Notes under the pieces: generated by a model
What the model was told of the DNA's origin: nothing
Database searches by the model: none
Seen by the model: the letters and a program-made list of their open reading frames with translations, nothing else
Source of the DNA: Vitis vinifera
Taxonomy: Eukaryota; Streptophyta; Magnoliopsida; Vitales; Vitaceae
Direction: 5' to 3'
DNA: 64,000 bases
Assembly: GCF_030704535.1 (NCBI RefSeq)
Contig: NC_081807.1
Span: 971,001 to 1,035,000, forward strand
Position numbers and translations under genes: made by a program
Shown: positions 1 to 11,878 of the stretch, in pieces
Numbering within the stretch: the first letter of the stretch is position 1
How the letters are laid out: the number at the start of each line of letters is the position of its first letter

Positions 1-703
1 CTTGCTTTTGGATTTGTGAATTTTCTGTATTGTGAAAGTTACGTTTTGTTTGGTTGCCGAGAAAGTGTAGGGAAAGAAAAGATCAGACAAGAAAAAAAAA
101 ATAGAAATTGTTAATATTTTCCACCGTTTGAGATATGAGAAAATAGAAAATTGCACTTGACTGACTCTTTGGGATCATTAGAGAACAGTGCTTTTACGGA
201 CCCCTTCATTTTCTCAGCAACCAAACAGATTGTTAGAGTTCTGGTTGTTTTCCTTTCGGTCTCTGTTTCTCCTGATTTACATTTTTCCTCTTGTAGGCAT
301 TTTGAAATATTTTTTCATTGGTATGGTACTAGATGTGGTCCTAAGTATAGTTTCTCAGTGTTTTTTATCCTACGTGAACATTTTTTTCCTTGATGGAGAT
401 TTGATTAAATTTGATAGTGATCTCCACTTCTACTTTTCGATACCTTAATGCATGCCATTTTTTATTATTTTGTATCTATCATGTGTTTCACCATCAGTTT
501 CTCGTTAGCCACAGTTTGGCTGCCAAGAAAACCAAGGAAAACAGAAGAAAATGTAGTTCTGAATTCATTTAACATTTTTTTTTATTTCCCATTCTCCTTA
601 AGACTCACCAGGAAGTGATCTTTTTTATGATTTCAGGCTTGTTTAACTGGCAGAGAGGCACCTGAAGTCGTTTCCTTTTCTACGTGTTTAGGGACTCAAA
701 ATG
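1..703 (+). other. 5' leader / leader-intron region of the HVA22-like gene
   Basis: There is no coding exon here. The stretch is T-rich and intron-like. It carries three copies of the TGTTTGGTTGC(C/T)GAGAAA-type motif, at 47-65, 211-228 (reverse orientation) and 513-533. The transcription start probably lies before the window, so this is read as leader plus leader intron; that is an inference. Confidence 0.45.
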
Positions 704-2751
704 ATGGGGTCTTTTCTTTCAAGAGCTCTCATGTCTGTATATCTGAATGAAATTTAACACCCATTTGCTTCTCCAGCAGTTCCTTATTTAGTGAGAAAAC
801 TAAAATGTTCTGGTATATTTTGACAGGCTGACTTTTGGTTATGCTTATCCTGCATATGAATGCTTCAAAACTGTGGACAAGAATAAGCCAGAGATCGAGC
901 AACTCGTGCTTTGGTGCCAGTATTGGTATGCTCTGTGACCCTCTGCTTCTCCTACTGCTAATAAGTGAACTGCAACATTAAAACATTTTTTTTTTGTTCG
1001 AATTTTGTAGGGTTTTAATTGCCTTGCTTACCATTTGTGAGAGAGTGAGTGATGCTTTCATTTCATGGTATGAAATCTCCCTTTGAGCAAAGCATGATGC
1101 TTCTGTTTCTATCATGATTGTGTGATCCTATTTTTTTTTTGCAGGTTACCATTGTATGGGGAAGCCAAGTTGGCCCTTTTCATATATCTTCGGTATCCTA
1201 AAACAAAAGTATGCATTCAACATCTGGAGTCTGGATATTTATGACGTTTTACCATTGGAATCCTTCTCACATAATTTTGTTTACTATTACTCTTACAGGG
1301 AACGACATACATTTATAATTCCTTTTTACGGCCTTACTTAGCAAAGCATGAGACTGAAATAGACCGAAATTTGTTGGAGTTAAGGGTTAAGGCCAGGGAG
1401 ATTGCAGTTGTGTATTGGCAAAAGGCTGTCTGCCATGGGCAGACAATGTTTTTCAAGATTCTGCAGTATGTTTCTTTAACACAGCCTCAACCTGCTCAGG
1501 TATCTTATCCATGGATAAGAAGTATATTCTGTTTTGCGGTACTGGATTTATTCTTCTTTCAGTGCTTTCTGTGCTGCATACCCCTAATCATAACATTCTA
1601 CTTAGGATAAAAGGAAATTCCCCTCATGCTTTAGGTTGCCATGGGGTTGTGGGTGTTCATTTTTCTTGTTCAGTGTTTCCTTCTTGGTCACTAGAGAAGC
1701 AAAAACAGAAAGGTTCGGTTAGTTTGTGTATTAATTTCTCCCTTAAGTATGCACTGAATTTAAATATGGAATAGATTCTGACAGCAAGACTCGCCTTGCC
1801 CAAATATCTACTCAGATTTGTGTTCATAGCACATGTCAAGTTTTACATAATAAAGGAATAGAATAGGACTTATTCAAAGGCTATCCAAAAAAAATGACAT
1901 CTTTCCAGACAACAAAGGGGACAGGGAAGTTGATTGCTTTCTTCCCTTCAGTGTGAAGATTCTGTGTAAAAAGTTGGAGAAGTAACAGAACATAAACCCT
2001 GTTTATCTCAATTTAATTTGGTGATTTGTATATCATTCATATCTTACTTGCCTGCCTCTTGTTCTGGAACTGAGAAGAGCCCCTTTCTAATGCAAAATCG
2101 AAGATGAATTATATTAGAGGACAAATGCTTATCATTAGGTGGGTGCCTTCAGGATAAAGAACATTAGCAGCTAGGATAACTTCAAGCTTGTAAGTTTATG
2201 GAAGGTTAGAAGAGGGCCCTGAGAAGTTTCTGGCAGATGGCGATCTTTTGTTCATTGTGTGGGAAGATAGTGATCCTTTTGTTCGCGTCTTCTCAATTAG
2301 TTCACATGAAAAAGGAGTGATCAAGGCAAATATGACAAGGGTTACTAACTATGTTTGGAATATGAAAAAGTTAGAACTGACATGGACACAATAGGCAAGC
2401 TCCATAAGATAATAAACCCAATAGCACTTGCGTATTCAACAAACATGCTATTTACATATTTCTCTGATTCATTTACATCATGAATGAGACCCTCATTTTG
2501 ATTCTTCTTGAAATTTGCAGCAACAACAGCATGCCAGAGATGGCCAACCCCTTGCTTCTTTTCTACCTCACCATGAATCTAGTTTTGAAGAATCTGCTGC
2601 AGAAGCCAGTAGCAAGCCAATATCAAGTAAACTGGAGGCAGAAAATGCAAATGCAAATGCAAATTCTCCTCAGAAAGTGAGTGTCATTGAGGGAGCTGTC
2701 CGGGTAACCTGTGAAAAACTGAGGAAAATCCGGGGCTCAGCTAATCAGTAG
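704..2751 (+). CDS. HVA22-like protein (TB2/DP1/HVA22 family), ER membrane-shaping protein
   Basis: Six coding exons: 701/704-732, 827-925, 1011-1067, 1145-1208, 1299-1499 and 2521-2751, joined in consistent phase to give about 226 aa. The start reads MGSFLSRALM and runs into LTFGYAYPAYECFKTVDKNK, the conserved N-terminus of plant HVA22-like proteins i/j. Family landmarks follow in order: a CQYW segment, ERVSDAFISWLPLYGEAKLA, a YPKTKGTTYIYNSFLRPYL block, and a basic/acidic helix ending in GQTMFFKILQYV. The last exon encodes a variable polar tail with an NANANAN run built from CAAATG repeats. Members sit in ER membranes by hairpin segments, bend membrane, and are often linked to ABA or stress. 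The first donor (AT then GTCTGT) was chosen because it restores the conserved M-LTFGYAYP join. Two start codons, at 701 and 704, are adjacent. Intron 5 (1500-2520) is large and holds nothing recognised. Confidence 0.9.
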
Positions 2752-4020
2752 TAGCATTACATTACAATTCATATACAAAGAGCACATTTAATCTTGCTGA
2801 TACCATATTCTTAACAATGGATGAATTAATTCTAATCCTTAATACTGGTATCTGCTTCTGGTTCTCTTTAGTGTAAATGCCTTGGAATATTGTTGCAGAG
2901 TTCCAGGATGAAAGGATAAAATTACAGGAAGGTTGAAGAAAAAACTGGAAACAGCATATGTCTGAAAAGATAACACGCACATTCTATGCAGCGTTCCACG
3001 TGTAACACGTGTAAAAGGTCGATGGAAAAGCCTGTGGTCCTGCCGCAGCATGCTCATTAAAGCGACACCGATCAGCCATTACTTAACATTCTTCGAGGCA
3101 CTGCAGCCACGTATTATTATTATTATTATTTTTAATTTCTTGAAGGAATTTAATGCCGTTCTTATTCTTTATTTTTTTTTAAATAAAAAACAATAGTAAC
3201 ATAGAAGGTACAGCTATTCTTTTTTATAAGAGTTTTAGTTTTTATATAAAAGTTTAATTTATAAAAATAAAAATTAGAAATTATATCTAAAAAAATTAAG
3301 ATCTTGATAATTATTTTTAAAAACTGTATTTATAATATTTTGTAGAATAAAAAATTATTTGAGAATATAAATATTTTTAAATATGTATTAAAAATAATTT
3401 TTAGATTTTATGTTTTATTTTTAATGTTTGTATAATTATTTTTTAAAATAGTCTTCTAAAAACTAATTTATATAAAAGTTTTAATTTATATAAATAAAAG
3501 TTAGAAATTATATCTAGAAGAAGACTAAGATCTTGTTTAATAATTGTTTTTGAAAATGTTCTGAAAAATATATTTTAAAAACTGTTTTATAATATTTTAT
3601 AGAATCTCTTAATCATATATCTTCATTATTATTTATTAAATATTATTGTATACCATGTTTTAGGAGAAAGAGTAGGATTAATATTTTTAATGATCTCTTC
3701 AAACAAGTGTTGGGGTCGGTCATAGACTCATAATTGAATCTCTCATTTCAAACATGTGCATGGATGAGAGAACCTTTCCAGTGTAGTCGGTTGTATAATT
3801 TTAACTTGGGTTCACATGAGGGAAATCATAGCAAAGAGAAGAAAAAAATATTAAAATTGCTGAAATCATATGAGACTCGTTTGTCAAAAAAGGCATTTTC
3901 CAATCCCTCTTCATCTTGCCTTTTTTCTCTTCTAATCATAAAAAGCCAAGCTAGAACCATCAAAACCTTGAACACTAGCAGCAGCCTCCTTGATTAACAC
4001 TCAAGCCTCAAAACCTCATC
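2752..4020. other. Intergenic: HVA22-like 3' UTR, then AT-rich spacer
   Basis: The first 300 bases or so are a probable 3' UTR. After that the sequence is very AT-rich, with an ATT trinucleotide run at about 3114-3131 and a pair of direct repeats (listed separately). From about 3660 the composition rises toward the EF-hand promoter. No gene was seen. Confidence 0.6.
3240..3606. repeat. Direct repeat pair in AT-rich spacer
   Basis: Copy 1 (about 3240-3350) and copy 2 (about 3464-3606) share the order: ATATAAAAGTTT, AAATTAGAAATTATATCTA, AAGATCTTG, AAAAACTG, TATAATATTTT and TAGAAT. They lie in the same orientation. They may be two decayed copies of one MITE-like element; the class is not determined. 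Confidence 0.6.
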
Positions 4021-4049
4021 CAACCACCTCACCTCTCCCACCTCCCCTG

Positions 4050-4140
4050 TCTGCCACGTGGCTAAAAAGTGCTGGCCCCTCAGAGTAGAAAAGTCCAAGC
4101 CCATTGGGCCTGCCCTACCCAAACCGCCCCACGTGTCCCA
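4050..4140 (+). promoter_or_regulatory. Two G-box/ABRE elements in the EF-hand gene promoter
   Basis: CACGTG occurs at 4055-4060 within CCACGTGGC, a full ABRE core. It occurs again at 4130-4135 within CCACGTGTCC. Between them lies AGCCCATTGGGCC, which holds site-II-like TGGGCC/AGCCCA motifs. The cluster is 145-235 bases before the start codon at 4286. Such pairs are the classic arrangement for bZIP (ABF/HY5-type) factors; regulation by ABA or light is inferred. Confidence 0.5.
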
Positions 4141-4285
4141 ACCACAAATTCATAAGAAGAGGGTAGCCACAGGCAGGAGGAGGAGAGAACTGAGGGAGGA
4201 AGTCTCTGATTCGGTAGCTTTAAAGGTGGTGCAGTTCACGAGAGTGCTGAGAAAGTTGAAGGGTAATTAATATTTTCTCGGGAAA

Positions 4286-7200
4286 ATGGCAAGTGGCAGT
4301 GCAAAGAACAAGGCTGTAGGGGGAGGAGGAGGTGCTGGTCAGGTGCTGGACGGTTCAGATATAATGGAGTTGGTTGAGAATGAAGAAGTGTTTAGCAGTT
4401 TTGTGGATCATAAGTTTCAGGAACTGGATAGGGATTGTGATGGTAAGTTGTCCGTGAAAGAGCTGGAACCTGCTGTGGCTGATATAGGCGCTGCTCTTGG
4501 CCTGCCTGCTCAGGGTACTTCTGCTGATTCTGACCATATCTATTCTGAGGTACTTTGCTAGCTTGCTTGCTTAATTTCTTTTCTTTTTCACTTTTTTGTT
4601 TTGTTTTCTAAGTTGTTTTCACCTTTATATCTTTGGTTTGGTGCGGAGGAGGGTTTGTTGCCCTTAGGTTTTTTGGCGGGTGCTTGAGAAATAGATGGAA
4701 AAAGAGAGGGAGTGTTTTTGAAAGGCAAGGGATCTGCATGAGAAGACATGGGTATGCGTCAGTCGTATGGGTTTGCTATCTGAGTTGTGTTTTCACTTCG
4801 CCTATTTGATTTGTGGTGAGGGGTTGTTTTTTGGTGGGTGTGTGAGAAATAGGGGGAAAAGGAAGGCAAAGGATCAACATGAGAGGAAATGAGTTCGTCC
4901 CTCACTTGTAAGTGTTTGCTAATTGAGTTGCTCTTTCACTTTTCGCTAATTTGGGGCGTTGAGGGGGCTATTTGGGGTCTCTGAGAAAATTAGTGGGAAA
5001 AGAAAGAGAGGTTTTGAAAAGCAAGAAACCTGGGAGGAAATGGTTATGTATTACTTTGTATATGTCGGTTTTCTAACTGTGTATTTGATTTCTGGGAATT
5101 AATAGGAGAAGAAAGGAAACAATTGGATTCCTTTCTTTTGGGAGATCTAGTCTGATGTATTTGCTAGCTGTTTTGATTTCTTATCTATTGTTTTACATTT
5201 TTATTTCGTTTGGGATTTGGAGAGGAGATGGGGATGGGTGTGTTTGTTTCCTGAGAAATGGTGGGGGAAAGAAAGGAATGTTCGGGACCCTTTTCCTACT
5301 TCTCTGGTAAACCTAACGGACCACAGAAGATTATGGGTTTGAGTCCATTGTGTGTATTTGCTTGAGTTGAACCTTGAGCCATCTGCCTCTTTGAAAGAGG
5401 GAGGATACTGTTCTATCTGATATCGCTTTTGTAGACTGTTTGGCTGTTTGCAAAGAAGTTTGGTGTACAAGTCAAATTAAAAATATGCCTTCTTTGTGGT
5501 GGGAAGTCATAAACTTTGCATCAAAATAAAAGTTTGATTAGTCTTCATTTTAAAAATTAGATTTTAATTTCTAGTATTCTTGGATCTAGTAGTTCTTAAA
5601 CTTCAATGAAATACAGTAGCAATGTTTATTTGTTGCTATGATTATAACTGGTGTCTGGAATCTGATTTGTTATTTAGTTTCTTGACGTCTTAAGTTCTAA
5701 GATACAATTGATTGCACTTGCCTTTTTGTGGGTACCCAGAGAGTCAAATTTTCAATTTTCCATTTCTAGCTGGCCCGAGAAACATCCAAACTATGAATCA
5801 GCTTTGTCGGTATTGTTGGACTTTGCTTTCCAGCTGCCATTGTCATCCTATTCACCTTTTTTTTTCTTTGCTTCTTTATCTTTTATAGGAGGAGGAATCT
5901 TTGTCAATGCTGTGAAAGCTACCTATACTAATGGAATTCAATAACTTGCAGGAAAGTTTTTTAGTTGTGGCCAAAGTCAATCTTATATGTTTAACATTAA
6001 TGGACTGAAGCAGTGTTTGATAGGAGCAGGGCAACACCATTTTTTAATGGCTTTGTTGGTGGAGAAAGTGATCTTAATTGCGTATTTAATCTGCTAATGA
6101 TGTGGCAGAGCTTATTGTTAATTGTTATTATTGATTGGAAATATGTTTCTAGAATAGTTCTTCCAATTATATGACACATGATAAATGAGGGGACAATGAT
6201 GGTCCTCTAGTCTGATCAGCTCATGTGACCTCTGGGCCCTGATAGTCCTTTCTTACCTAATTCTAAAATCAAAGAAATCAATGATTGATGCAAATTTCAG
6301 GGCAAGCAATTAGTTATTGCTGTGCATTGAGCATATTGACTTTTGCCATGGCCCTGTCAGTATTTTCTTAGTGTTTACTTGGAAATGACCTTTGGTTTGA
6401 TATGGTATAGGTTTTGAATGAATTCACCCATGGCAAACAAGAACAAGTAAGCAAGACTGAGTTTAAAGAGGTTCTCTCAGATATTCTATTAGGCATGGCT
6501 GCTGGTTTGAAGCGAGACCCTATTGTGATCCTCCGTATTGATGGGGAAGACCTGGGGGAGTTCATCAACAGCCCAAGTTTTGAACCAGAGATGATTTCCA
6601 TCTTCTCAGAGTTTGATTTGCCTGAAGGATCACTTCGCGATTACATTACCAAGGCTTTGCAACAACTTACTGTTGAACAAGGAATGCCACCTTCAACAGA
6701 TTCTTGGGTAATTACTGATTGTTACTAATTAGTACTATCTTGATTGGCTCGAACTCCTAGTCTTTTAAAGCAAAGTCTCTTGTATGCTTTTGAAACTGAG
6801 TTTTGCTCATTGTCTTAGATAAGTTGATCTGATGAATTTAGCTTACTTTCATCTTAAATTAATCAAGCATGGCCATAGGAAGTCATCAATAAAGACATGC
6901 TTCTTTTGTTCTTATAACTAGAACACAACTAGCCTAAATGTGCAAGAATGAAGGCAATTTGGCTTCATATGCCCCTAATTAAAAGGGAATGAGCGTGTTC
7001 TTGAAAAAAGAGGGGGGACCTCAAATCATGGGCCATACTAATTTTTTCTGGATGAATTTTGGACTGACTCACATATATTGATTGACAAGCCCAAATCCAT
7101 ACTGTTTATTATAATTCTTGGCTTTCTTTTGTAGGTCATGAGTAACATTGTGGAGCCTGCTCTGCAAACTGTTGCTGGCTGTGCTCATGAGCAACCCATC

Positions 7201-8193
7201 TCTCAAGATACTTTCCTAGCGGAATTCAAAAAGGTTGCAGAAAGTGTGGCTCAACATCTGGCAGAGCAGCCAGTGATTGTTGCCCACAGTGAAAACACGT
7301 TTGATGGAAGTGGTATTAAGAGACTATTGGCCAACAAATTTGAATTAGATAAGGTTAGTAGTTATCATGATTTTCATTAGTCATGAAACTTTATTGACAT
7401 TATCTGAAGTATTAATGAATGAAACTCTCTCTTTCATTACCGAAGACAAAGTAGTGAGCAAGTGGATCATGCATCTGACTCTCATTGAAACTGGTTTTTG
7501 TTCAGTCATTGGAAGCAGCATTAAAGACAGTGCCAAAAGATCGCAATGGGAAAATGTCTAAGGAGTATCTCCGTGTGGCATTGGATGTTGTGGGCCCATC
7601 AGCAGGTTTACCCCCATATGGTGGGCTTGAAGAGGTATTGTTAATGATCTCACTAAACCGAAGTCTCATGGATTCAATGAACACATCATGCATTATGATC
7701 CAGCAATCAGTGAATTTGTTGTTTATGATTTGGCTGCATTATTAGATAACCTCCGAAGAACAATAGACAGTCATTTAGCTATCAATGGAAAAACCCTTCC
7801 ATATCTCTATTCACATCCAACTACAAGACGGGCTAGCTTGGCATGGTTGGTGTAAAGCTTTACTTAGGCTCAGGAAAAGCTGTTTATCTTGGGCATACTA
7901 GCTTTGAGGAATTTTAGCTAAAGTTTTTGTTTGCCAGGACTTTTATAATTATTAAACTTTTTAATGAATTTGATCTTGTAATTCTACAGATGGACAAGGT
8001 AGTGACTGATGTGTTCAATATGGTGAATGCTGATGATGGGAAGGTTGTTAAAGAAGATGAGTTCAAGAAGTTGCTGACTGAAATCCTGGGAAGTATCATG
8101 TTGCAATTAGAGGGCAGTCCTATCTCAGTTTCTTCAAACTCGGTCGTGCATGAGCCCCTTACTTCTTCAACACTTTTGTCACCATCTTCATAA
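4286..8193 (+). CDS. EF-hand calcium-binding family protein (370 aa)
   Basis: Five exons: 4286-4549, 6411-6707, 7135-7353, 7506-7634 and 7990-8193, all phase 0, giving 370 aa. A glycine-rich N-terminus leads to one canonical EF loop, LDRDCDGKLSVKEL (about residues 50-63), with Asp at positions 1, 3 and 5, Gly at 6 and Glu at 12. Two further helix-loop-helix units are degenerate: PKDRNGKMSKEYL in exon 4 and NADDGKVVKEDEF in exon 5. A conserved segment, KRDPIVILRIDGEDLGEF, lies in exon 2. No signal peptide or membrane segment is visible, so it is likely cytosolic or nuclear. It matches a plant family annotated only as calcium-binding EF-hand protein; the target is unknown. Every internal exon is a multiple of three, so single-exon skipping would keep frame. 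Intron 1 is unusually long (1,861 bases) and carries an internal repeat array. Confidence 0.88.
4640..5280 (+). repeat. Degenerate tandem array in intron 1 of the EF-hand gene
   Basis: Roughly 150-base units recur at about 4640-4790, 4800-4938, 4940-5090 and 5205-5280 or beyond. Each has a GT-rich start, a TGAGAAA core, then a GGGAAAA(G)AAAGG-like purine block. Examples are TGAGAAATAGGGGGAAAAGG near 4845 and CTGAGAAATGGTGGGGGAAA near 5252. Later parts of units 1-3 share a CAC/TTTGCTA/GAGTTG stretch. The core matches the leader-intron motif found elsewhere in this window. No reading frame is conserved. Confidence 0.6.
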
Positions 8194-9051
8194 TTTCATG
8201 TATGTAACTTTGGTACTGCAAATGAAGGGAATGAAAAATAAAAGAGCCATATAAAATCTCATGATCAGAAGTGATCACTAGTTTGAGTGATGTACTGTGC
8301 AGTCCACTCGATTGTGTCCATGGAGTGATTTACAAATGCGATAGAAGATGAACTCACTCTTGTACTGGTCAGTGGACTGCAACTTTTGTATGATTGAACC
8401 CAAGAGATGAAAGGATTGTCATGATCTTCCAAGAGTTCAAGCTAAAACTAAAAATCTTATTAGTATATGAATAAAAGATGGATTGTTGGATAGTTGTACT
8501 TGCAAGACATAATGGAATTCACTTTGTATGGGGTTAATTGTTTTTCATCTTTGCTGTTCTTCATTTCTGCTCATGACTAAACAAGTTCAAACTACTGCTC
8601 TCTTCTTCAACTTACTCAGAGAAATGGTGATAAAATGTTCAAACATGCCCCTGCCAACCTCAGGAAAACTCGTGTTCTTCATCTACCCTCACCAAAACTT
8701 GCTTTTAGTAACCAATTGCCCTTCCCAGGACAGACCTTGCAACTATTGGAGCTTATGCACCAGGTTCCCTGTTACAGTTATCTAGGTCGTTGAATAGAAG
8801 ACACTAAGCCATAAGGTACAATTGAGGCAGTCTTTCCTTTTCTATGATTTCTTAGATCTAAATTCTCCTCAAGCATTAGCAACTCTTCAATCTAGGATTA
8901 TTGATAGGTAGTAGATACATATACAAAAAGATGGATGCAATCATACAACATTTCCCACCCAGAAAGGCCTTCAAAGAGGCAAGGAAGGAGCTCTACACAC
9001 CTGAATCAAAGTTAGAGACAGTAAGCATGTTTGCATATGCTGTGAAAAAAA
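8194..9051. other. Convergent intergenic spacer between the EF-hand and XIP A genes
   Basis: This holds the 3' UTR of the EF-hand gene (AATAAA-like signal near 8236) and, on the other strand, the 3' UTR of XIP A. No other gene or repeat is recognised. Confidence 0.6.
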
Positions 9052-10042
9052 TCATGGCAGTTCATTCTTACTTAGGAACTCTGTCCATGGTGGCAGATCT
9101 CGAATGGTCTTCACATACACATGGAATAGCAAGCAAGCAATAGCAGGACCAACCCAGAAAACCCAGAGGCCATTCCAGAGTTGACCCCCTCTAACCAGTG
9201 CTGCCCCCAAACATCTAGCAGGGTTCATCCCAGCACCAGCATAACCTTTGGTTGCTGTAACTGTTGTCGACACAAATACCAGAACCCCAGCCACAGCTCC
9301 AATGATCGAGCAAACCAGAACCAGCCCCAGCGCCTTCGCTTGGCGATCATCAAATCCAATCCATACTGAAGCAAACAATAACACAAATGTGCATATTATC
9401 TCAAGCCATAAAGCCTGCCCTGTGTTGATACCTACAGTGATAGCCCCATCAGGGCCTGGAACAATGACACTGAGGGTGCAGCCTCCAAGGGAGAATGTTT
9501 CTTCAATGTTGCTATTTACCACAGCTTTGAGTGCCAGTGCACCTAGCACAGCGCCTGCACATTGAGCCAAGACATAGACGCATGCCCGTGAATGAGAGAT
9601 CACACCAACTAGTGCAGCAGAGAAGGTGATTATAGGGTTGATGTGACCACCAGAAATGGGAAAGGTGGCAAGGAGAAGAATTGTGAGTGTGGGGAAAATG
9701 AAGAATGATATCACAAGGTTTGGTGTTTCAGTTTTGGTTTGGTAGGAGGAGATAACTATGGTGTCAAGCACAAACACAAGCACTGCTGTCCCAAGAAGCT
9801 CTGCAACGGATGCTCTCCAGACCTGAGGAAACCAAGCTCAGACCAAAAAAATTTTGGGTGCCATACATATAACACAGAATTATATAGATGAATCTTACCT
9901 CTGGTGAGAAGAATTCATGGGAAATAATGCAGGGGAGAAATGCTGTCCTTGAAGAGTCCTTTCCTTCTAAAGAAGTTGCCTTGCTTTCCTCCACCTTTCT
10001 GGGGGAATCCTGGCCAACAATATTCATGACAACGGGATCCAT
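9052..10042 (-). CDS. XIP-family aquaporin A (X intrinsic protein)
   Basis: Two exons on the minus strand: 10042-9899 and 9822-9052, joined in phase 0, giving 304 aa. The two half-pore motifs are SGGHINPIITF, where Ile replaces the usual Ala of the first NPA, and AGMNPARCLG. The NPARC form, with Cys after the second NPA, is diagnostic of XIPs. Six hydrophobic helices are apparent, starting at VAELLGTAVLVFVLD. XIPs are mostly plasma-membrane channels that pass glycerol, urea, H2O2 or metalloids better than water; the substrate here is not deducible. The N-terminus (MDPVVMNIVGQ...) differs from XIP B and lacks its acidic GDEE segment. The paired gene XIP B lies about 7 kb downstream in window coordinates, on the same strand. 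The start at 10042 is the first ATG of the exon; an additional upstream exon cannot be excluded. Confidence 0.88.
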
Positions 10043-11878
10043 TTCTTTCTCTAAATCCGGAGGAGGGTCTGAAGTATATGAAAAGGAAGAATGGGAGAAA
10101 GTAATGAGATTGAGATGAATGAAGTTTCCATTGAAGACAAGATGCAGTTAAAAGCACTTTGGTCAATAGCTTTCCACTATTTGAAATCGATGGGCTTAGT
10201 GGAAGCAGTTGTAAAGAATATGCCCTATGCAGCCAATACTTTGGTGCTTAATTGGGCGTTCAACTCGAAAGTAAAGGTGCTCTTAGGCTAGCTCACTAAA
10301 GAATATTCGTACTTCAAATCAAGGATAAGGACGACGGATGTGATCAGCTCCTAATACCGTTAGAGCTCGTCTGGAGTGATTCTTATTAAAATAAGATATT
10401 TTATAAAAATGTTGTTTTTGATAAAAATAAATAAATCCCTTAAATTCATACATATACACAGGCCAATTACAATACCCGACAATGGTGATTTACAATTGTC
10501 CCCTAGGAAAAAGTCATGACTGAGAATCAAGATAGGCCCCTAATTTACAAATGCATAGAAACGTGACCATGATTAAAAAAATAAGAACAACATAGTAAAC
10601 GTGTTTGTTTTTTTAATAAACCTTCAAACCATTAAAGAAGATGTTACAGGTAACAGATAGAAAAAAATACAAGTAAAATCATCGGAATGGAGGATGGAAA
10701 TGAGATATTTATGCCATAGAAGTCTTCGATTCACATCCTAGAGGTTTCATTAGACCAAAATTTAATGATGGTGATAATAAGCTTTGCAAAATTCTCTCAC
10801 AACGCTTGTTTTTCCTGTCACAATATTCAAAATCATCTTTCATTGACGAGAGATGGATGTTGAAACCATGTTCTGTGGTAGACACTCTGTGTGCCTTTCC
10901 ATTTGGTCTGTTACGGAAGGCTTTCTTTCGATATGGTTTTTGAGTCTTACTGGGTATTTAGTGTTGTTGCACTTGCACCCTTGAGTGCTTGAGTTTCAAG
11001 AAAATTTAAATGGGTTTTCCCAGAAAGAGAAGTTTCAAATGGGTTTTCTTTAAAAATTAAAACAGTGATTTGGGGTTACTCATGCCATTTTCTTGGCTAA
11101 CACCTCTGATTGTTTTCACCAGAAGCGCTACAGCTCTGTAGAGGTTGATATCATATATTTTTTCTTCCTAAAAAAATGGCAGAAAAAATAAGAAAGAAAG
11201 AAAGAAAGAATGTTTGGTTTCAAGCACACACATTTTCCTTAAAATCCTAAAATTTTCCCCTTGCCTGTAACAGAAACGGAAATGAAGGTGGGATTTCATC
11301 CCAAGATTTGATTGGTCCCGGCTTGAAAGGAGAGAGCAGTAGGAGGCCAAGAAAGTTGCCTGTTGAGAGAGGTTTTGAGGTGATAAATGACTTAGCAGAT
11401 AGTTCCTCTGAATAGGTCAGTCCAATCCTCCCTCTTTTTTTTTGTCTATCTGTTGGTTGCTTCTTAGGTGTTTTCCTTAATCTTGCTCTGTTTATATATG
11501 TTTCAAGGCATGAATATTTCAAATTTTTATTCAATTAATTGAATGGTTAGTATAGTTGTTGTATGTACTGTATATTATATTATACAATTTTATGCAACTT
11601 GTGCTGTTATGTGACTTATTCTAATGCTATGCAACTCATATTGTTATTTGACTTTCTGGGTTTGCAGCAAAGGGATGATGTGGTTGTTAACATGATATGT
11701 TTAAGAGATTATAATATAATGCAACTTGTTTGCTGTTTGACTTTCCGGGAATGCAGTTGCAGTATGCTGATAATGAAGTTGTTAATATGATATAAAGAGA
11801 TGAAAGAATTGATTGTAGGCAAAGCTCCAGCATTTTGCCAACGAAAATCTTACTTTCTGTTCAATTAGTGAAGAAAAA
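10043..11878. other. Divergent intergenic region between XIP A and the NLR gene
   Basis: The promoter of XIP A (leftward) and the leader or promoter of the NLR (rightward) must share this stretch. Features seen are an AAGA microsatellite near 11190-11209 and an imperfect duplication at 11629-11803 (listed separately). No supported coding exon was found. Confidence 0.55.
11629..11803 (+). repeat. Imperfect tandem duplication carrying a splice-acceptor-like sequence
   Basis: Copy 1 is about 11629-11712 and copy 2 about 11721-11803. Both start ATGCAACT and contain TTTGACTTTC(T/C)GGG followed by TGCAG. They then share GATGATG/GATAATG, GTTGTTAA, ATGATAT and AAGAGAT. The TGCAG in each copy (about 11665-11669 and 11753-11757) could serve as the acceptor of an NLR leader intron, giving alternative leaders. 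Use of either is inferred. Confidence 0.55.
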
